Assembly (NCBI RefSeq): GCF_013087525.1
Contig: NZ_JABFCS010000001.1
Coordinates: forward strand, 1,922,001-1,986,000
DNA from: Ramlibacter montanisoli
Lineage (GTDB): Bacteria > Pseudomonadota > Gammaproteobacteria > Burkholderiales > Burkholderiaceae_C
DNA: 64,000 nucleotides
Reading direction: 5' to 3'
The translations under genes were made by a program, and so were the position numbers. Below are positions 44,833 through 56,184 of this stretch, in pieces. Below the pieces are notes generated by a model. That model worked only from the letters and a program-made list of their open reading frames with translations, made no database searches and had not been told where the DNA came from. How positions within the stretch are numbered: the first letter of the stretch is position 1; each line of letters starts with the position of its first letter.

Positions 44833-45486
44833 ATGAAAGCCGCCGACATCGAGCCCTTCTTCGCCACCCTGCAGGCCGCCAACCCCATGCCGACCAGCGA
44901 GCTCGAATACAGCACCGTGTTCGAGCTGCTGGCGGCGGTGCTGCTGTCCGCGCAGGCCACCGACGCGGGCGTGAAAGGCGAGGCGACGCGCCGGCTGTTC
45001 CACGTGGCCAACACGCCGCAGGCGATCCTGGCGCTGGGGCAGGAGGGGCTGGAGGAATACATCAAGACCATCGGCCTCTATCGCATGAAGGCCAAGCATC
45101 TGCTGGAGACCTGCCGCATCCTGGTGGAGAAACACGGCGGCAAGGTGCCGCGCGAGCGTGAGGCGCTGGAGGCACTGCCCGGCGTCGGGCGCAAGACGGC
45201 CAACGTGGTGCTCAACGTGGCCTTCGGCGAGGAAGCGATGGCGGTGGACACGCACATCTTCCGCGTCAGCAACCGCACCGGCCTGGCGCCGGGCAAGACG
45301 CCGCTGGAAGTGGAGGAGCGGCTGATGCAGCGCGTGCCCAAGGCCTACCTGCAGGACGCGCACCACTGGCTGATCCTGCACGGGCGCTACGTCTGCGTGG
45401 CGCGCCTGCCGAAATGCTGGCAATGCGCGGTGGCGCGCTGGTGCGACTACCAGCCCAAGACGCCGCCGCCGGCGCTCAAAACCTGA
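44833..45486 (+). CDS. nth: Endonuclease III, DNA base-excision glycosylase/AP lyase
   Basis: 217 residues. It removes oxidised pyrimidines. Helix-hairpin-helix with catalytic Lys: ALPGVGRKTANVVLNVAFGE; catalytic Asp in AVDTHIFRVSNRTGL. The 4Fe-4S cluster ligands follow C-x6-C-x2-C-x5-C (CVARLPKCWQCAVARWC). All key residues are present and the length is normal. It starts directly after a repeat hairpin. Confidence 0.96.
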   Translation: MKAADIEPFFATLQAANPMPTSELEYSTVFELLAAVLLSAQATDAGVKGEATRRLFHVANTPQAILALGQEGLEEYIKTIGLYRMKAKHLLETCRILVEKHGGKVPREREALEALPGVGRKTANVVLNVAFGEEAMAVDTHIFRVSNRTGLAPGKTPLEVEERLMQRVPKAYLQDAHHWLILHGRYVCVARLPKCWQCAVARWCDYQPKTPPPALKT

Positions 45487-45528
45487 GCGGCGCGGCCGAT
45501 GTCACAATGGATCGAACGAGGAAACGCG

Positions 45529-45813
45529 ATGGACCAGGACCAGGAAATCAGGGAGACGCTCGACGTCCACCGGCAAAGCATCCAGGGGTTGGTGGACAAC
45601 CAGCTGATGCTGGCCGCGCAGGTGCACGTGCTGCAGGCCGCGCTGGCCACCATGCTGCTGCACCACAACGACCGGGCCACCCTGCTGCGCACCTTCAAGG
45701 GCTACATGAAGATCTCCAAGGAGTCGACGCCGCAGCTGGCGCGGCACATGGAGGCACTGGAAGGCGGGATGCTGGCGCTGCTCGGGCAGGACACCGAGCC
45801 GGAGAAGAAGTAG
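45529..45813 (+). CDS. Hypothetical alpha-helical protein
   Basis: 94 residues from ATG 45529, preceded by GAGGAAAC. It is all helical (LDVHRQSIQGLVDNQLMLAA, LRTFKGYMKISKESTPQLAR) with no recognised domain, no signal and no membrane segment. It is 42 bases after nth and probably cotranscribed with it. Not identified further. Confidence 0.6.
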   Translation: MDQDQEIRETLDVHRQSIQGLVDNQLMLAAQVHVLQAALATMLLHHNDRATLLRTFKGYMKISKESTPQLARHMEALEGGMLALLGQDTEPEKK

Positions 45814-45963
45814 CGCTGCGCGCATCGCTGGGGTTCCTGCGTCACCCCAGCCTACGAAGCCAGCCTCCTGTAGGCTGGCGGTGAGCCGACGGGCGATCGA
45901 GCGCCGCTGCGGCGCGTAGTCTCAGGAGAAGGCGATCAGCCGAACCTGAGGAACCCCAGCTCG
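45814..45963. repeat. Composite copy of the GTAGGCTGG repeat family
   Basis: CATCGCTGGGGTTCCTGC...CACCCCAGCCTACG (45825-45859) is followed by TGTAGGCTGGCGGTGAGCCG (from 45870). A different inner segment separates this from the terminal GAGGAACCCCAGC near 45960. The arm sequence at 45825 repeats that at 44790-44823 almost exactly. It fills the gap between two convergent genes. Confidence 0.8.
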
Positions 45964-46368
45964 CTACGCCGACCAGTCCCCGAACACGAACCTGAACACG
46001 CGCGGCTTCGCTTCGCCGTTGCGCGTCATCTGCAGCTGCATTTCCTTCGGCCTCGGCTGGATGGCGATGAACTTCAGGATGCCGGCGCGGTGCCGGCCGC
46101 CCGCCTTCTCGCCTTCCCAGGCCAGCGGCTTGATGCGGCGGCCGTCGGCCACCAGCACCACGCTGTCCAGCACCTCGTCGTCGAGGCGCCGGCCCTGCGA
46201 ATCGAAGGCCACCGCGAAGTCCCAGATGCTCGCGTCCTCGCCCAGGTTGCCCGGCGTCACGGCCACGGTCACGCCCTGCACCACGCTCTTCTGCGTGACG
46301 CTCGGCCAGGCGGCCACGCCCACCGAGATGAGGACCGCGAGGATCAGCGCGAACTTGCCGTTGCCCAT
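45964..46368 (-). CDS. Membrane-anchored hypothetical protein
   Basis: 134 residues from ATG 46368 (MGNGKFALILAVLISVGVAA); ATG 46401 would add 11 residues. One N-terminal hydrophobic helix is followed by a beta-rich exported domain (VVQGVTVAVTPGNLGEDASI, LDSVVLVADGRRIKPLAWEG, KEMQLQMTRNGEAKPRVFRF). No family recognised. Same strand as, and 70 bases after, the efflux channel gene, so it may be the last gene of that operon. Confidence 0.6.
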   Translation of the reverse strand: MGNGKFALILAVLISVGVAAWPSVTQKSVVQGVTVAVTPGNLGEDASIWDFAVAFDSQGRRLDDEVLDSVVLVADGRRIKPLAWEGEKAGGRHRAGILKFIAIQPRPKEMQLQMTRNGEAKPRVFRFVFGDWSA

Positions 46369-46438
46369 GGCGGGAAGGTACTCCCGCACGCTGACGGCCA
46401 TTTGACGCGCGTCAAATGCCCCCGCGCACGTGAGGGGC

Positions 46439-47845
46439 CTAGAGCCCGCGCCAGCCGCCGCCGAGCGCCTGGATGAGCGCCACCGCCGCCAGCTGCCGGT
46501 CGATCTGCGCCTGCACCAGCGCACGGCGCGCCGCGGCCGCGTTCTGCTGGGCCGTGATCACTTCGGTGTAACCGACCTGCCCCGCCTGGTAGCGGTTCAG
46601 CACCTGCTGCTCCACCAGGTCCGAAGCGCGGCTCGCCTGCTGCCGGAAGGCCTGCTGCTCCTGCAGCACGCGCAGCGCGACCAGCTGGTCCTCGACGTCC
46701 TGGAAGGCGGTCAGCGCGGTCTGGCGGTAGCGCGCGGCAGCTTCGTCCAGCGCGGCACGCGACTGGTCCACGCGCGCGCTGGTGGCGCCGGCGTCGAAGA
46801 TCATCTGCGCCACCGAGCTGCCCAGCGCCCACACCAGGCTGGACGCGCTGAACAGCTCGCCGATGCTGGCGGCGCTGAGTCCCAGCGAGCCGGTCAGGCT
46901 GAAGCTGGGGAAGAAGCCGGCGCGCTGGATGCCGATCTGGTGGTTCGCCTGCGCGACGCGCCGTTCCGCCGCGGCGATGTCCGGGCGGCGCTGCAGCAGC
47001 GTGCTGGGCACCTCCGGCGGAATCGAGGGCACGCGCACGTTCCACTTCGGATCGGCCGGGATGCTCAGGTTGGCCGGCGCCTTGCCCACCAGCACCGCGA
47101 TCGCGTGCTCGAAGGTCGCGCGCTGCCGCTCCAGCGCCAGCAGGTCGGCCTGGCTGTTGGCGAGCTGGCTCTCGGCCTGCAGCACGTCGGTGCGCGCCAC
47201 CACGCCCGCCTCGTAGCGGTTGCGCGTGATCTGCAGGCTGCGCTGGTAGCCGGCCAGCGTCTCGGACTGCAGGCCGCGCAACACGTCCGCCTCGCGCAGG
47301 CCGAAGTAGTTGAGGGCCAGCTCGCCCTGAGCGGCCAGCCGCGCCGCCGCCACGTCGGCCAGCGCGATCTGCTCGCCGGCGCGGGCGCTGTCCACCGCAT
47401 TGCGCAGCCGGCCGAACACGTCCGGCTCCCAGCTCGCGCCGATGTTCACGGCGTAGGTGCGGCGCGTGGGCGTGTCGCCGCCGCCGCCGGTGACCCGCTG
47501 CGACTGGTCCAGGTCCACGCGCGGGAACAGGCTGGCGCGCTGCTCGCGCGTGAGCGCCCTCGCCTGCGCATAGGCGGCGACGGCGGCGGCCACGTTCTGG
47601 TTGGAGACCTCCACCTGCGATACCAGCGAATTCAGCACCGGGTCGTCGAACAGTTCCCACCAGGGGCCGCGCTCCAGCGTGTCGCCCGGCGCCGCCGCCA
47701 CCCAGGCGCCGCGCCCTTCCTTGAAGGCCACGGGCGTGTCCACCGCCGGCACGTCGTACCTGGGCGCGAGGTTCGCGCAGCCGGAAAGCACCAGGGCCGC
47801 CAGCAGCGCGGACAGGAGGGGACGCGGAAGGGGACGCAGTTTCAT
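46439..47845 (-). CDS. Outer-membrane efflux lipoprotein (NodT/OprM family) of the RND operon
   Basis: 468 residues. Lipoprotein signal LLSALLAALVLSGC; then WWELFDDPVLNSLVSQVEVS, VGGGGDTPTRR-like linker, two OEP repeats (ALNYFGLREADVLRGLQSET and RPDIAAAERRVAQANHQIGI). It forms the TolC-like trimeric exit duct. It starts six bases after mdtC's stop, completing an mdtABC-channel operon. Confidence 0.92.
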   Translation of the reverse strand: MKLRPLPRPLLSALLAALVLSGCANLAPRYDVPAVDTPVAFKEGRGAWVAAAPGDTLERGPWWELFDDPVLNSLVSQVEVSNQNVAAAVAAYAQARALTREQRASLFPRVDLDQSQRVTGGGGDTPTRRTYAVNIGASWEPDVFGRLRNAVDSARAGEQIALADVAAARLAAQGELALNYFGLREADVLRGLQSETLAGYQRSLQITRNRYEAGVVARTDVLQAESQLANSQADLLALERQRATFEHAIAVLVGKAPANLSIPADPKWNVRVPSIPPEVPSTLLQRRPDIAAAERRVAQANHQIGIQRAGFFPSFSLTGSLGLSAASIGELFSASSLVWALGSSVAQMIFDAGATSARVDQSRAALDEAAARYRQTALTAFQDVEDQLVALRVLQEQQAFRQQASRASDLVEQQVLNRYQAGQVGYTEVITAQQNAAAARRALVQAQIDRQLAAVALIQALGGGWRGL

Positions 47846-47850
47846 TCGGT

Positions 47851-50800
47851 TCAGGTCGTTTGCAGCGTGTCGCCGTGCCGCCCGAGCTCGCGCTCCAGCG
47901 GGCTGCGGCGGCGCAGCTTGTCCATCAGCAGGTAGACCACCGGCGTCGTCAGCAGCGTGATCACCTGGCTGGCGATCAGGCCGCCGACGATGGCGATGCC
48001 CAGCGGCCGGCGCAGCTCGGCGCCCTCGCCGAAGCCGATGGCCAGCGGCAGCGCGCCGAGGATGGCGGCCAGCGTGGTCATGAGGATGGGGCGGAAGCGC
48101 AGCAGGCAGGCTTCGCGGACCGCGTCGTAAGGCGACAGGCCGCGCGAGCGCTCGGCGTCGAGGGCGAAGTCGATGATCAGGATGGCGTTCTTCTTGACGA
48201 TGCCGATCAGCAGGAACAGGCCGATCAGCGCCATGATGGAAAACTCCAGCTTGAACAGCAGCAGCGCCAGCACCGCGCCGACGCCGGCCGAGGGCAGCGT
48301 CGAGAGCACCGTGACCGGGTGCACCAGGCTCTCGTACAGCACGCCCAGCACGATGTAGATGACGATGATGGCGGCCAGGATCAGCAGCGGCTGGCTCTGG
48401 TTGGTTTCCTGCGCCTGCCGCGCCGTGCCCTGGAAGCTGCCGCGCACGTTGATCGGCATGCGGATCTCCGCCTCGGCCGCGCGCACCGCCGCCTCCTGGC
48501 TGTCCGCCAGCGTCGCGCCTTCGGCCAGGTTGTAGGAGATGGTGGTGGCGAGTTCCGCGTCCTGGTGGTTGATGGAGGTCGCGGTCGGCCGCTCGTAGAA
48601 GCGCGCGATCGCCGACAGCGGCACCATGTTGGTGGGCGTGGAGCTCACCGCCTGGCCGGTGGAGGCGTCGCGTAGCGAAGGATTCGCGGAGCTGGCGGTT
48701 GTGGCCGCGGTGCTGGTCGCTGTCGCCGGTGTCGAAGGCATCAGCGATGCCGCCAGGTCGGTGGGCGCGCCGGTCCCGCGTGCGGGCACGTAGATGTCCT
48801 TGAGCGCCTCCGGGCTGCGGATGTAGCGCGGCGCCATCTGCATGATCACGCGGTACTGGTTCACCTCGTCGTAGATGGTCGCCACCTGCCGCTGCCCGAA
48901 GGCGTTGTACAGCGCGTTGTCCACGTCGCGTGAGGTGATGCCCAGGCGCGTGGCGCTTTCCTTGTCCACTTCGACATAGGTCTCCACGCCGTTTTCCTGC
49001 TGGTCGGTGTCCACGTCCACCAGCGCGGGCTGCCGCTTCATGGCATCGGCCAGGCGCTGCGCCCACAGCTTGAGGTCGGCCTCGTTGTCGCTCTTGAGCG
49101 AGTACTGGTAGGTGCTGTTGGACTGCCGCCCGCCCATGCGCAGGTCCTGCACGGGGTTGAGGAACAGGCTGATGCCGGTCACGCGCGCCAGCTGCGGCCG
49201 CAGCCGCGCGATCACCGCCTGGCCGCGCTCGGCCTTGTCGCCGCGCTTGAGGTTGACGAACATGAAGCCGCCGCCCGCGCGCCCGCCGCCGGTGAAGCCC
49301 ACCACGGTGTCGACCGCGGGGTCGTTGCGGATGATGTCCACCGCTGCCGCATCTTGTCCTGCATGGCCTGGAAGGAGATGCTCTGGTCGGCCCGCATGCC
49401 GCCCTGGATCTGCCCCGTGTCCTGCTGCGGGAAGAAGCCCTTGGGGATGCGCACGAACAGGAAGCCGTTGAGCGCGATCACCAGCACCAGGATCAGCAGC
49501 ACCAGCCAGCGCGCGGCCAGCGCCCAGTCCAGCGCCAGCTCGTAGGACTTCTGCAGGCCGCCGAAGCCGCGCTCGGACCAGCGGGCGAGGCGCCCCGGCT
49601 TGCGCGCATGGGCGTCCTTGCGCAGCAGCCAGGCGCACATCATGGGCGTGGTGGTCAGCGAGATCACCAGCGAGATCATCACGGCCGCCGAAAGCGTGAC
49701 GGCGAACTCGCGGAACAGCCTGCCGACCTGCCCGCCCATGAACAGCAAAGGGATGAACACGGCGACCAGCGACAGGCTGATCGAGAGCACGGTGAAGCCG
49801 ACTTCGCGCGCGCCGCGCAGGGCGGCCTGGAAGCGGTCCATGCCGGCCTCGATGTGGCGCGCCGTGTTCTCCAGCACCACGATCGCGTCGTCGACCACGA
49901 AGCCGGTGGCCACGGTCAGCGCCATCAGCGACAGGTTGTTCAGCGAGAAGCCCAGCAGGTGCATCACGCCGAAAGTGCCAGCAGCGAGACGATGGTGGCG
50001 ACCGCGGGAATGAGCGTGGCGCGCACGCTGCGCAGGAACAGGCTCACCACCAGCACCACCAGCAGGATGGAGATGCCCAGCGTCACCTCCACTTCGTGCA
50101 GCGAGGCGCGGATGGAGTGCGTTCGGTCGGACGCGACCTCCAGCTGGATGTCCTGAGGCAGCGCCGCCTGCAGCGAGGGCAGCAGCGCCCGCACGCCGTC
50201 CACCGTCTCGATCACGTTGGCGCCGGCCTGCAGCGTCACCAGCACGATCACGGCGGGACGGCCGTTGAACAGGCCGATGGTGTTGATGTTCTCGACGCCG
50301 TCGCTGATCTCGGCGACGTCCGCCAGGCGCACCGCGGCGCCGTCGCGCCAGGCGACCACCAGGTTGCGGTAGTCGGAGGCGGACTTGCCGTTGTTGGCCA
50401 TGCCGGTGCCGGTGTAGATCTGCAGCCGCTGGCCATTGATCTCCACGTCGCCCTTGGGCCGGTTGGCGGTGCCGGCCTGCAGGGCGGCACGCACGTCTTC
50501 CATCGCGATGCCGTAGCGGTTGAGCGCGAAGGGGATCAGCTCCACCCGCACGGCCGGCTGGGAGCCGCCGCCCAGTTCGACGTCGCCCACGCCCGGCACC
50601 TGGGCGATCTTCTGCTGCACGATGTTGGACACCGCGTCGTAGATCTGGCCGGGCGAGCGCGAGGGCGAGGTCAGCGCCAGGATGATCACCGGCGCCGCGG
50701 AAGGATTCGCCTTGCGGTAGGTCGGGTTGCTGCGCAGCGTGGACGGCAGGTCGCTGCGCGAGGCATTGATCGCCGCCTGCACCTCGCGCGCGGCGGCATC

Positions 50801-51102
50801 GATGTTGCGGTTGATGTCGAACTGCAGCGTCACGCGCGCGCTGCCGTTGCCGCTGTTGGAGGTGATCTCGTTGACGCCGGCGATGGTGGCCAGGCGGCGC
50901 TCCAGCGGCGTGGCGACGCTGGTGGCCATGGTCTGCGGGCTGGCGCCCGGCAGGCTGGCGGACACCGAGATCACCGGGTAGTCCACCTGCGGGAGGGACG
51001 CGATCGGCAGGTTGAAGAAGGCGGCGATGCCGGCCAGCGCCAGCCAGACCGTGAGCAGGACCGTGCCGACGGGGCGGCGGACGAAGGGGAGGAGAGGTTC
51101 AT
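47851..51102 (-). CDS. mdtC: RND multidrug efflux permease, MdtC-type, frameshifted
   Basis: An inner-membrane proton/drug antiporter, about 1080 residues with twelve membrane helices. ATG 51102 needs one C in a CCCC run near 51088 ([18 protein letters not shown]). Further breaks occur near 49972 ([12 protein letters not shown]) and 49350. The proton-relay Asp pair is in [20 protein letters not shown]; also [20 protein letters not shown]. It pairs with the MdtB-type permease upstream to form a heteromeric pump. It ends five bases before the channel gene. Confidence 0.87.
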
Positions 51103-51117
51103 CGGGCCCCTTCGGGA

Positions 51118-51200
51118 GCGCCCCCGCCCCTACCCTCCCCAGGGGGGGGAGGGAGTCCCTGCCCTGTCCCTCCCCCTCCGGGGGAGGGTTAGGTGGGGGC
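51118..51200. repeat. CCCTCCCC/GGGGAGGG palindromic repeat across the mdtB 3' end
   Basis: GCCCCTACCCTCCCCAGGGG... and CCCCCTCCGGGGGAGGGTTA form complementary G- and C-rich arms with a centre of GAGTCCCTGCCCTGTC. The mdtB frame ends inside it (stop at 51130), and its last ~25 residues ([20 protein letters not shown]) are coded by it. Such intergenic palindromes recur in high-GC Burkholderiales genomes. Confidence 0.65.
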
Positions 51201-54200
51201 GCTCGGCATCCTTGCGCCACCGCCGCCCCAGGCTGTCGAACCCGAGATAGATCACCGGTGTCGTGAACAGCGTCAACAGCTGGCTCACGATCAGCCCGCC
51301 GAAGATCGCCAGGCCCAGCGGCCGGCGCAGTTCCGCGCCCTCGCCCCATCCCAGCATCAGCGGCACGGCGGCGAACAGCGCCGCCAGCGTCGTCATGATG
51401 ATGGGCCGGAAGCGCAGCAGCGCCGCCTGGTGGATGGCCTCGCGCGGGGACTTGCCCTCCTCGCGTTCGGCATCCAGCGCGAAGTCGATCATCATGATCG
51501 CGTTCTTCTTGACGATGCCGATCAACAGGATGATGCCGATGATGCCGATCACCCCGAGGTCGTTGCCGGTGACCATCAGCGCGAGCAAGGCACCCACGCC
51601 GGCCGAGGGCAGCGTGGACAGGATCGTCAGCGGGTGCACGTAGCTCTCGTACAGCACGCCCAGCACGATGTACACGCAGATCACCGCCGCCAGGATCAGC
51701 CACAGCTGGTTGCTCAGCGACGACTCGTAGGCGCCAGCCGCGCCCAGGAAGGTGACGTTCACCGTCGCCGGCAGCTTCATCTCCGCCAGCGCGCTGCGGA
51801 TCGAATCCACCGCGCTGCCGAGCGCCACGCCGGGCGCGGTGTCGAAGCCGATGCTGGCCGCCGGGTACTGCGCCACGTGCGTCACCTGCAGCGGCGCGCG
51901 CCGCTCGGTGATCGTGGCCACCGCCGACAGCGGCGTGGGCTCGCCGGCGCTGCCGCGCAGCTGGATCGATTGCAGGCCGTTGGCCGACGGCTGCGCTTCC
52001 GGCCGCGCCTCCAGCACCACGCGGTACTGGTTGGTCTCGGTGAAGATGGTGGAGACGATGCGCTGGCCGAAGGCGCTGTACAGCGCCTCGTTGATGGCGG
52101 CCGTGCTGATGCCCAGGCGCGCCGCGGTGTCGCGGTCCACGTCCACGTACATCGCCGCACCTGCGGCGCCCGCATCGGTGGTGACGTTGGCCAGCGGCCG
52201 CTCCTGCCGCAGCCGGTCGACCACCCGCAGGGCGGTCTCGTTCACGGTGGCCGTGTCGGCGCCTTCGATCGCCACGCGGTACTGCGTGGGGCCGCTTTCC
52301 GATTCGATGGTGAGGTCCTGCACCGGCTGCAGGTACAGCTGCACGCCCGGCACGCGCTGGCCCAGTTCGCGCAGCCGGTTCATCACGCCCTGCAGGCTGC
52401 CACGCGAGGACTTCAGGTTCACCAGCATGCGGCCGGTGTGCAGCATGGTGTTGTTGGCCGCGTCCACGCCCACGAAGCTGGCGATCGACTCCACCGCCGG
52501 GTCCTCCAGCATGCGCCTGGCCACGTCCTGCTGCAGTTCCGCCATGCGCGGGTAGGAGATCGACTGCGGCGCCTCCACGCGCACCTGCAGCTGGCCGGTG
52601 TTCTGCGTGGGGAACAGGCCCTTGGGGATGGCGATGTACAGCAGCACCGTGAACACCAGCGTGCCCAGTGCCACCAGCAGCGTCAGGCCCTGGCGCGCCA
52701 GCACCCAGGTCAGGGCCCGGTCGTAGTGGTGGATCACGCGGTCGAAGCCCTGCTGCATCCTGCCGCCCCAGCCGGTCTCGGGTGCCGTGTGCGGCTTGAG
52801 CCAGCGCGCCGACATCATCGGCACCAGCGTCAGCGAGACCACCATGGAAATCAGGATGGTGATGGCCAGCGTCACCGCGAACTCGCGGAACAGCCGGCCG
52901 ATCACGTCGCCCATGAACAGCAGCGGGATCAGCACCGCGATCAGCGACACCGTCAGCGAGATGATGGTGAAGCCGATCTCGCTCGCGCCCTTGAGCGCCG
53001 CCTGCATCGGCGGGTCGCCGTCCTCGATGTGGCGCGCGATGTTCTCGATCATCACGATGGCGTCGTCCACCACGAAGCCGGTGGCGATGGTCAGCGCCAT
53101 CAGCGACAGGTTGTTCAGGCTGTACCCCAGCAGGTACATCGCGCCACAGGCCCCGACCAGCGAGATGGGGACGGCCAGGCTGGCGATCAGCGTCGCGCGC
53201 GGGCTGTGCAGGAAGGCGAAGATCACCAGCACCACCAGCACCACGGCCAGGATCAGCTCCAGCTGCACGTGGTGCACCGAGGCACGGATGCCCGTGGTGC
53301 GGTCGGCCAGCACGTCCACCTGGATCGATTGCGGCAGTCCGGCGGTGAGCTCCGGCAGCCGCTGCTTGATCGCATCGACCGTGGCGATCACGTTGGCGCC
53401 CGGCTGCCGCTGCACGTTCAGGATGATCGCCGGCTTCAGGTTGGCCCAGGCACCGAGCTTCACGTTCTCGGCGCTCTCCACGACCGAGGCGACGTCCTTG
53501 AGCCGGATCGGCGCCCCGTTGCGGAAGCTGACGATCAGCTCGCTGTAGTCCTCCGCGGTCAGCAGCTGGTCGTTGGAATTGATCGTGTACGCGCGCGTGG
53601 GACCGTCGATGCTGCCCTTGGCCGCGTTCGCATTGGCCGAGCCTATGGTGGTGCGGATGTTGTCCAGCGTGAGCCCGAGCGAGGCCAGCGCGCGGTTGTC
53701 CGCCTGAATGCGCACGGCGGGCCGCTGCCCGCCCGAGAGCGTGACCAGGCCGACGCCGCCGACCTGGCTGATCTTCAGTGCCAGCCGCGTGTCCGCGATG
53801 TTGCGCACTTCGGTCAGCGGAAGCGAGGACGAGGTGATGGCCAGCGTGAGCACGGGCGCGTCGGCCGGGTTCACCTTGGCGTACACGGGCGGCGCCGGCA
53901 GGTCCGCCGGCAGCAGCGAACCGCCGGCGTTGATCGCCGCCTGCACCTGCTGCTCGGCGACGTCGAGCTCCAGGCCCAGGCCGAACTGCAGGGTGATGAT
54001 GGACACGCCGGCGGCGCTGGTGGAACCCATGCGCGACAGCCCCGGCATCTGCCCGAACTGCCGCTCCAGCGGCGCGGTGACGGTCTGCGCCATCACCTCC
54101 GGGCTCGCGCCCGGGTACAGCGTCTGCACCTGGATGGTCGGGTAATCGACTTGCGGCAGCGCCGATAGCGGCAGGAAGCGCAGGCCCACCAGGCCCGCGA

Positions 54201-54267
54201 GCACGATGGCCACCATCAGCAGCGAGGTGGCGACCGGCCGCAGGATGAAGGGGCGCGACGGACTCAT
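51130..54267 (-). CDS. mdtB: RND multidrug efflux permease, MdtB-type
   Basis: 1045 residues, intact. It starts [20 protein letters not shown] and has the porter-domain [20 protein letters not shown], the relay Asp pair in [20 protein letters not shown], and the C-terminal helices [20 protein letters not shown] and [23 protein letters not shown] 54267 overlaps the adaptor gene by ATGA. Forms a B2C trimer with MdtC in the known system. The C-terminal tail is replaced by a repeat-coded peptide. Confidence 0.94.
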   Translation of the reverse strand: MSPSRPFILRPVATSLLMVAIVLAGLVGLRFLPLSALPQVDYPTIQVQTLYPGASPEVMAQTVTAPLERQFGQMPGLSRMGSTSAAGVSIITLQFGLGLELDVAEQQVQAAINAGGSLLPADLPAPPVYAKVNPADAPVLTLAITSSSLPLTEVRNIADTRLALKISQVGGVGLVTLSGGQRPAVRIQADNRALASLGLTLDNIRTTIGSANANAAKGSIDGPTRAYTINSNDQLLTAEDYSELIVSFRNGAPIRLKDVASVVESAENVKLGAWANLKPAIILNVQRQPGANVIATVDAIKQRLPELTAGLPQSIQVDVLADRTTGIRASVHHVQLELILAVVLVVLVIFAFLHSPRATLIASLAVPISLVGACGAMYLLGYSLNNLSLMALTIATGFVVDDAIVMIENIARHIEDGDPPMQAALKGASEIGFTIISLTVSLIAVLIPLLFMGDVIGRLFREFAVTLAITILISMVVSLTLVPMMSARWLKPHTAPETGWGGRMQQGFDRVIHHYDRALTWVLARQGLTLLVALGTLVFTVLLYIAIPKGLFPTQNTGQLQVRVEAPQSISYPRMAELQQDVARRMLEDPAVESIASFVGVDAANNTMLHTGRMLVNLKSSRGSLQGVMNRLRELGQRVPGVQLYLQPVQDLTIESESGPTQYRVAIEGADTATVNETALRVVDRLRQERPLANVTTDAGAAGAAMYVDVDRDTAARLGISTAAINEALYSAFGQRIVSTIFTETNQYRVVLEARPEAQPSANGLQSIQLRGSAGEPTPLSAVATITERRAPLQVTHVAQYPAASIGFDTAPGVALGSAVDSIRSALAEMKLPATVNVTFLGAAGAYESSLSNQLWLILAAVICVYIVLGVLYESYVHPLTILSTLPSAGVGALLALMVTGNDLGVIGIIGIILLIGIVKKNAIMMIDFALDAEREEGKSPREAIHQAALLRFRPIIMTTLAALFAAVPLMLGWGEGAELRRPLGLAIFGGLIVSQLLTLFTTPVIYLGFDSLGRRWRKDAERPHLTLPRRGRDRAGTPSPPWGG

Positions 54268-55963
54268 TGCGGCTGCGCTGTGCCGGCCGCTTCACGGGCG
54301 GCCCGGCGTTGCCGGCGGCGCTCCTCGCGCTCCTCGGGCGTGAGCTTCTCCATCTCGGCCGCCCGCGCCGCGCGCTGTTCCGGCGTGAGGTTCTGCCAGC
54401 GGCCCGGGCGGGCGGGGTCGCCGCCGGTGCCGGCGGCAGGAGCCGCCTCGCCGGCGCGTGCCCCCATCATCGCGGAGGCACCGGCGAAGGGCGAGGTGGC
54501 TTCGCGCGCCGGAGCGCGGCGGCCGGGCGCCTGCGCGGCCGATGCGCCGGTGAAGGGTTCCGACGCTCCGGGCAGCGCCGCCGATGCGGCGGGCGCGGCA
54601 GCCGGTGCGCCGGCAGCCGGTGCCGAGGCACCGTCGCGGCGGCGTCCACCGCCGGCTCCGCCGCCCTGCCCCCTGGGCGTGTCGCCCGGCAGCATCACGC
54701 GCGCGCCATCGCGCAGGCGGTCGGCGCCCTCTGTGATCACCTTCTCGCCGATCTGCAGTCCGCTGGTGACCTGCACGCGGTCGCCCACCGGCTGGCCGCG
54801 CACCACGTTGCGCAGCTTCACCGTGCGGTCGTCCTGCAGCACGAACACGTATTCGCCGCCGCCGCTTTGCCGCACGGCGGCCACCGGCACCACCACGGCG
54901 TTGCGGATGGTGCGGATCTGCAGCTGCACGTTGACGAACTGGCTGGGGAAGAGCTGCTGGCGCGCGTTGTTGAAGCGCGCCTTGGCGCGCACGGTGCCGG
55001 TCTGGGTGTCGATCTGGTTGTCGAGCGACGCGAAGGTGCCCGCGTCCAGCAGGTTGGTGCGGGTGCGGTCGAAGGCCTTCACTTCCATGAAGCCGCCGGC
55101 GTTGTGCTGCAGCCAGGAGGCGTGGTCCTGCGGGATCGCGAACTCCACGTCGATCGGCGACATCTTCGTGATCACGGCGATGCCGTTGGTGTCGCCCGTG
55201 CTCACCTGGTTGCCCACGTCCACGTTGCGCAGGCCCACGCGCCCTTCGATGGGCGCGACGATGCGGGTATAGGACAGGTTCAGGCGGGCCGTGCCTTCGG
55301 CGGCCTTGGAGCCGACCACCGCCGCCTCCAGCTGTTTCACGGTGGCGGCCTGGGTGTCGACTTCCTGGCGGGCGATCGAATCCTGCTTCCACAGCGTCTC
55401 GAAGCGCGCCAGCGTCACGCGCGCGGCGGCCAGCTGTGCCTCGTCGCGCATGCGCTGGCCCACGGCCTGCTGCAGCGCCATCTCGAAGGAGCGCGGATCG
55501 ATGGTGGCGAGCAGCTGCCCGCGCTTGACGCTCTGGCCTTCCTTGTAGAGCACCTGCGTGAGCACGCCATTGACCTGCGGGCGCACCCGCACGGTGGCCT
55601 GCGGCACGACGGTGCCCAGCGCCTCCAGGTTGACCGGGATGTCGGCCGCTTCCGCCACGGCGAAGCCCACCGTGGTGGCGCCACGACCACCACCGCCGCC
55701 GGCCCCGCCCGGGCCGCCAGGCGCGACGCCCGCACCGCCGGCGCCGCCGCGCGCACCGGCTCCGCGTTGCATGGACGACAGCTGCTCGGGCCGCGTCAGG
55801 TCCCACGCCAGCCAGGCCAGCCCCGCGGCGACCAGCAGCGCCACCACCGTGCCGATCAGGGAGGCGCGGCGGCTCAGCTTGCGGCGCGGCGGCGGCGCGG
55901 CCGGCATGGGCTGCTCGAAGGATTCGGGGGCTCGGCGCGGGCCGGCGGCGGCGGTGTGGGCAT
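54264..55963 (-). CDS. mdtA: RND efflux periplasmic adaptor, MdtA-type, frameshifted near start
   Basis: About 566 residues. ATG 55963 reads [13 protein letters not shown]; one C is needed in the CCCCC run near 55927 to continue as [16 protein letters not shown]. An N-terminal anchor helix ([20 protein letters not shown]) is followed by a Gly-rich linker, the barrel-sandwich domain ([20 protein letters not shown]), helical hairpin and [20 protein letters not shown]. The C-terminal 150 residues are an unusual Ala/Pro-rich, then Arg/Glu-rich, extension ([15 protein letters not shown]). It links the pump to the outer channel. Confidence 0.9.
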
Positions 55964-56184
55964 CGTGTCTTTCTTGTTCCGTCCGGATGGCGGCCAAGTT
56001 CAGCAGGCGCAGAGCGTGCCTGCCGGTGGCTCATCCAGCCGACAGTTCCGGGCGCGAACCTTTGTAGGTCGAATTCTGCTGTGGTCCGCACCTCGAACTG
56101 CAAGGGTGCACGATACCCGTAACACGGGCGTAAGCCCCTTGTTGCCCGCAAGTGAAGTTGGCCGCCGTGGCCGACGGCTGGCGC
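55964..56184. other. Promoter region of the mdtABC operon
   Basis: 221 bases between the adaptor gene and the phosphodiesterase stop. It is less GC-rich around 56060-56150 (TGTAGGTCGAATTCTGCTGT) and should hold the efflux promoter, but no clear box or operator could be fixed. No open frame of interest. Confidence 0.4.

Noticed and set aside
49964-54295. 1443-codon minus-strand frame across mdtB and mdtC
   Set aside because: It is out of frame with mdtB for most of its length and reads the true mdtC N-terminus only at its end; the long Arg/Ala/Gly-rich part is a shadow.
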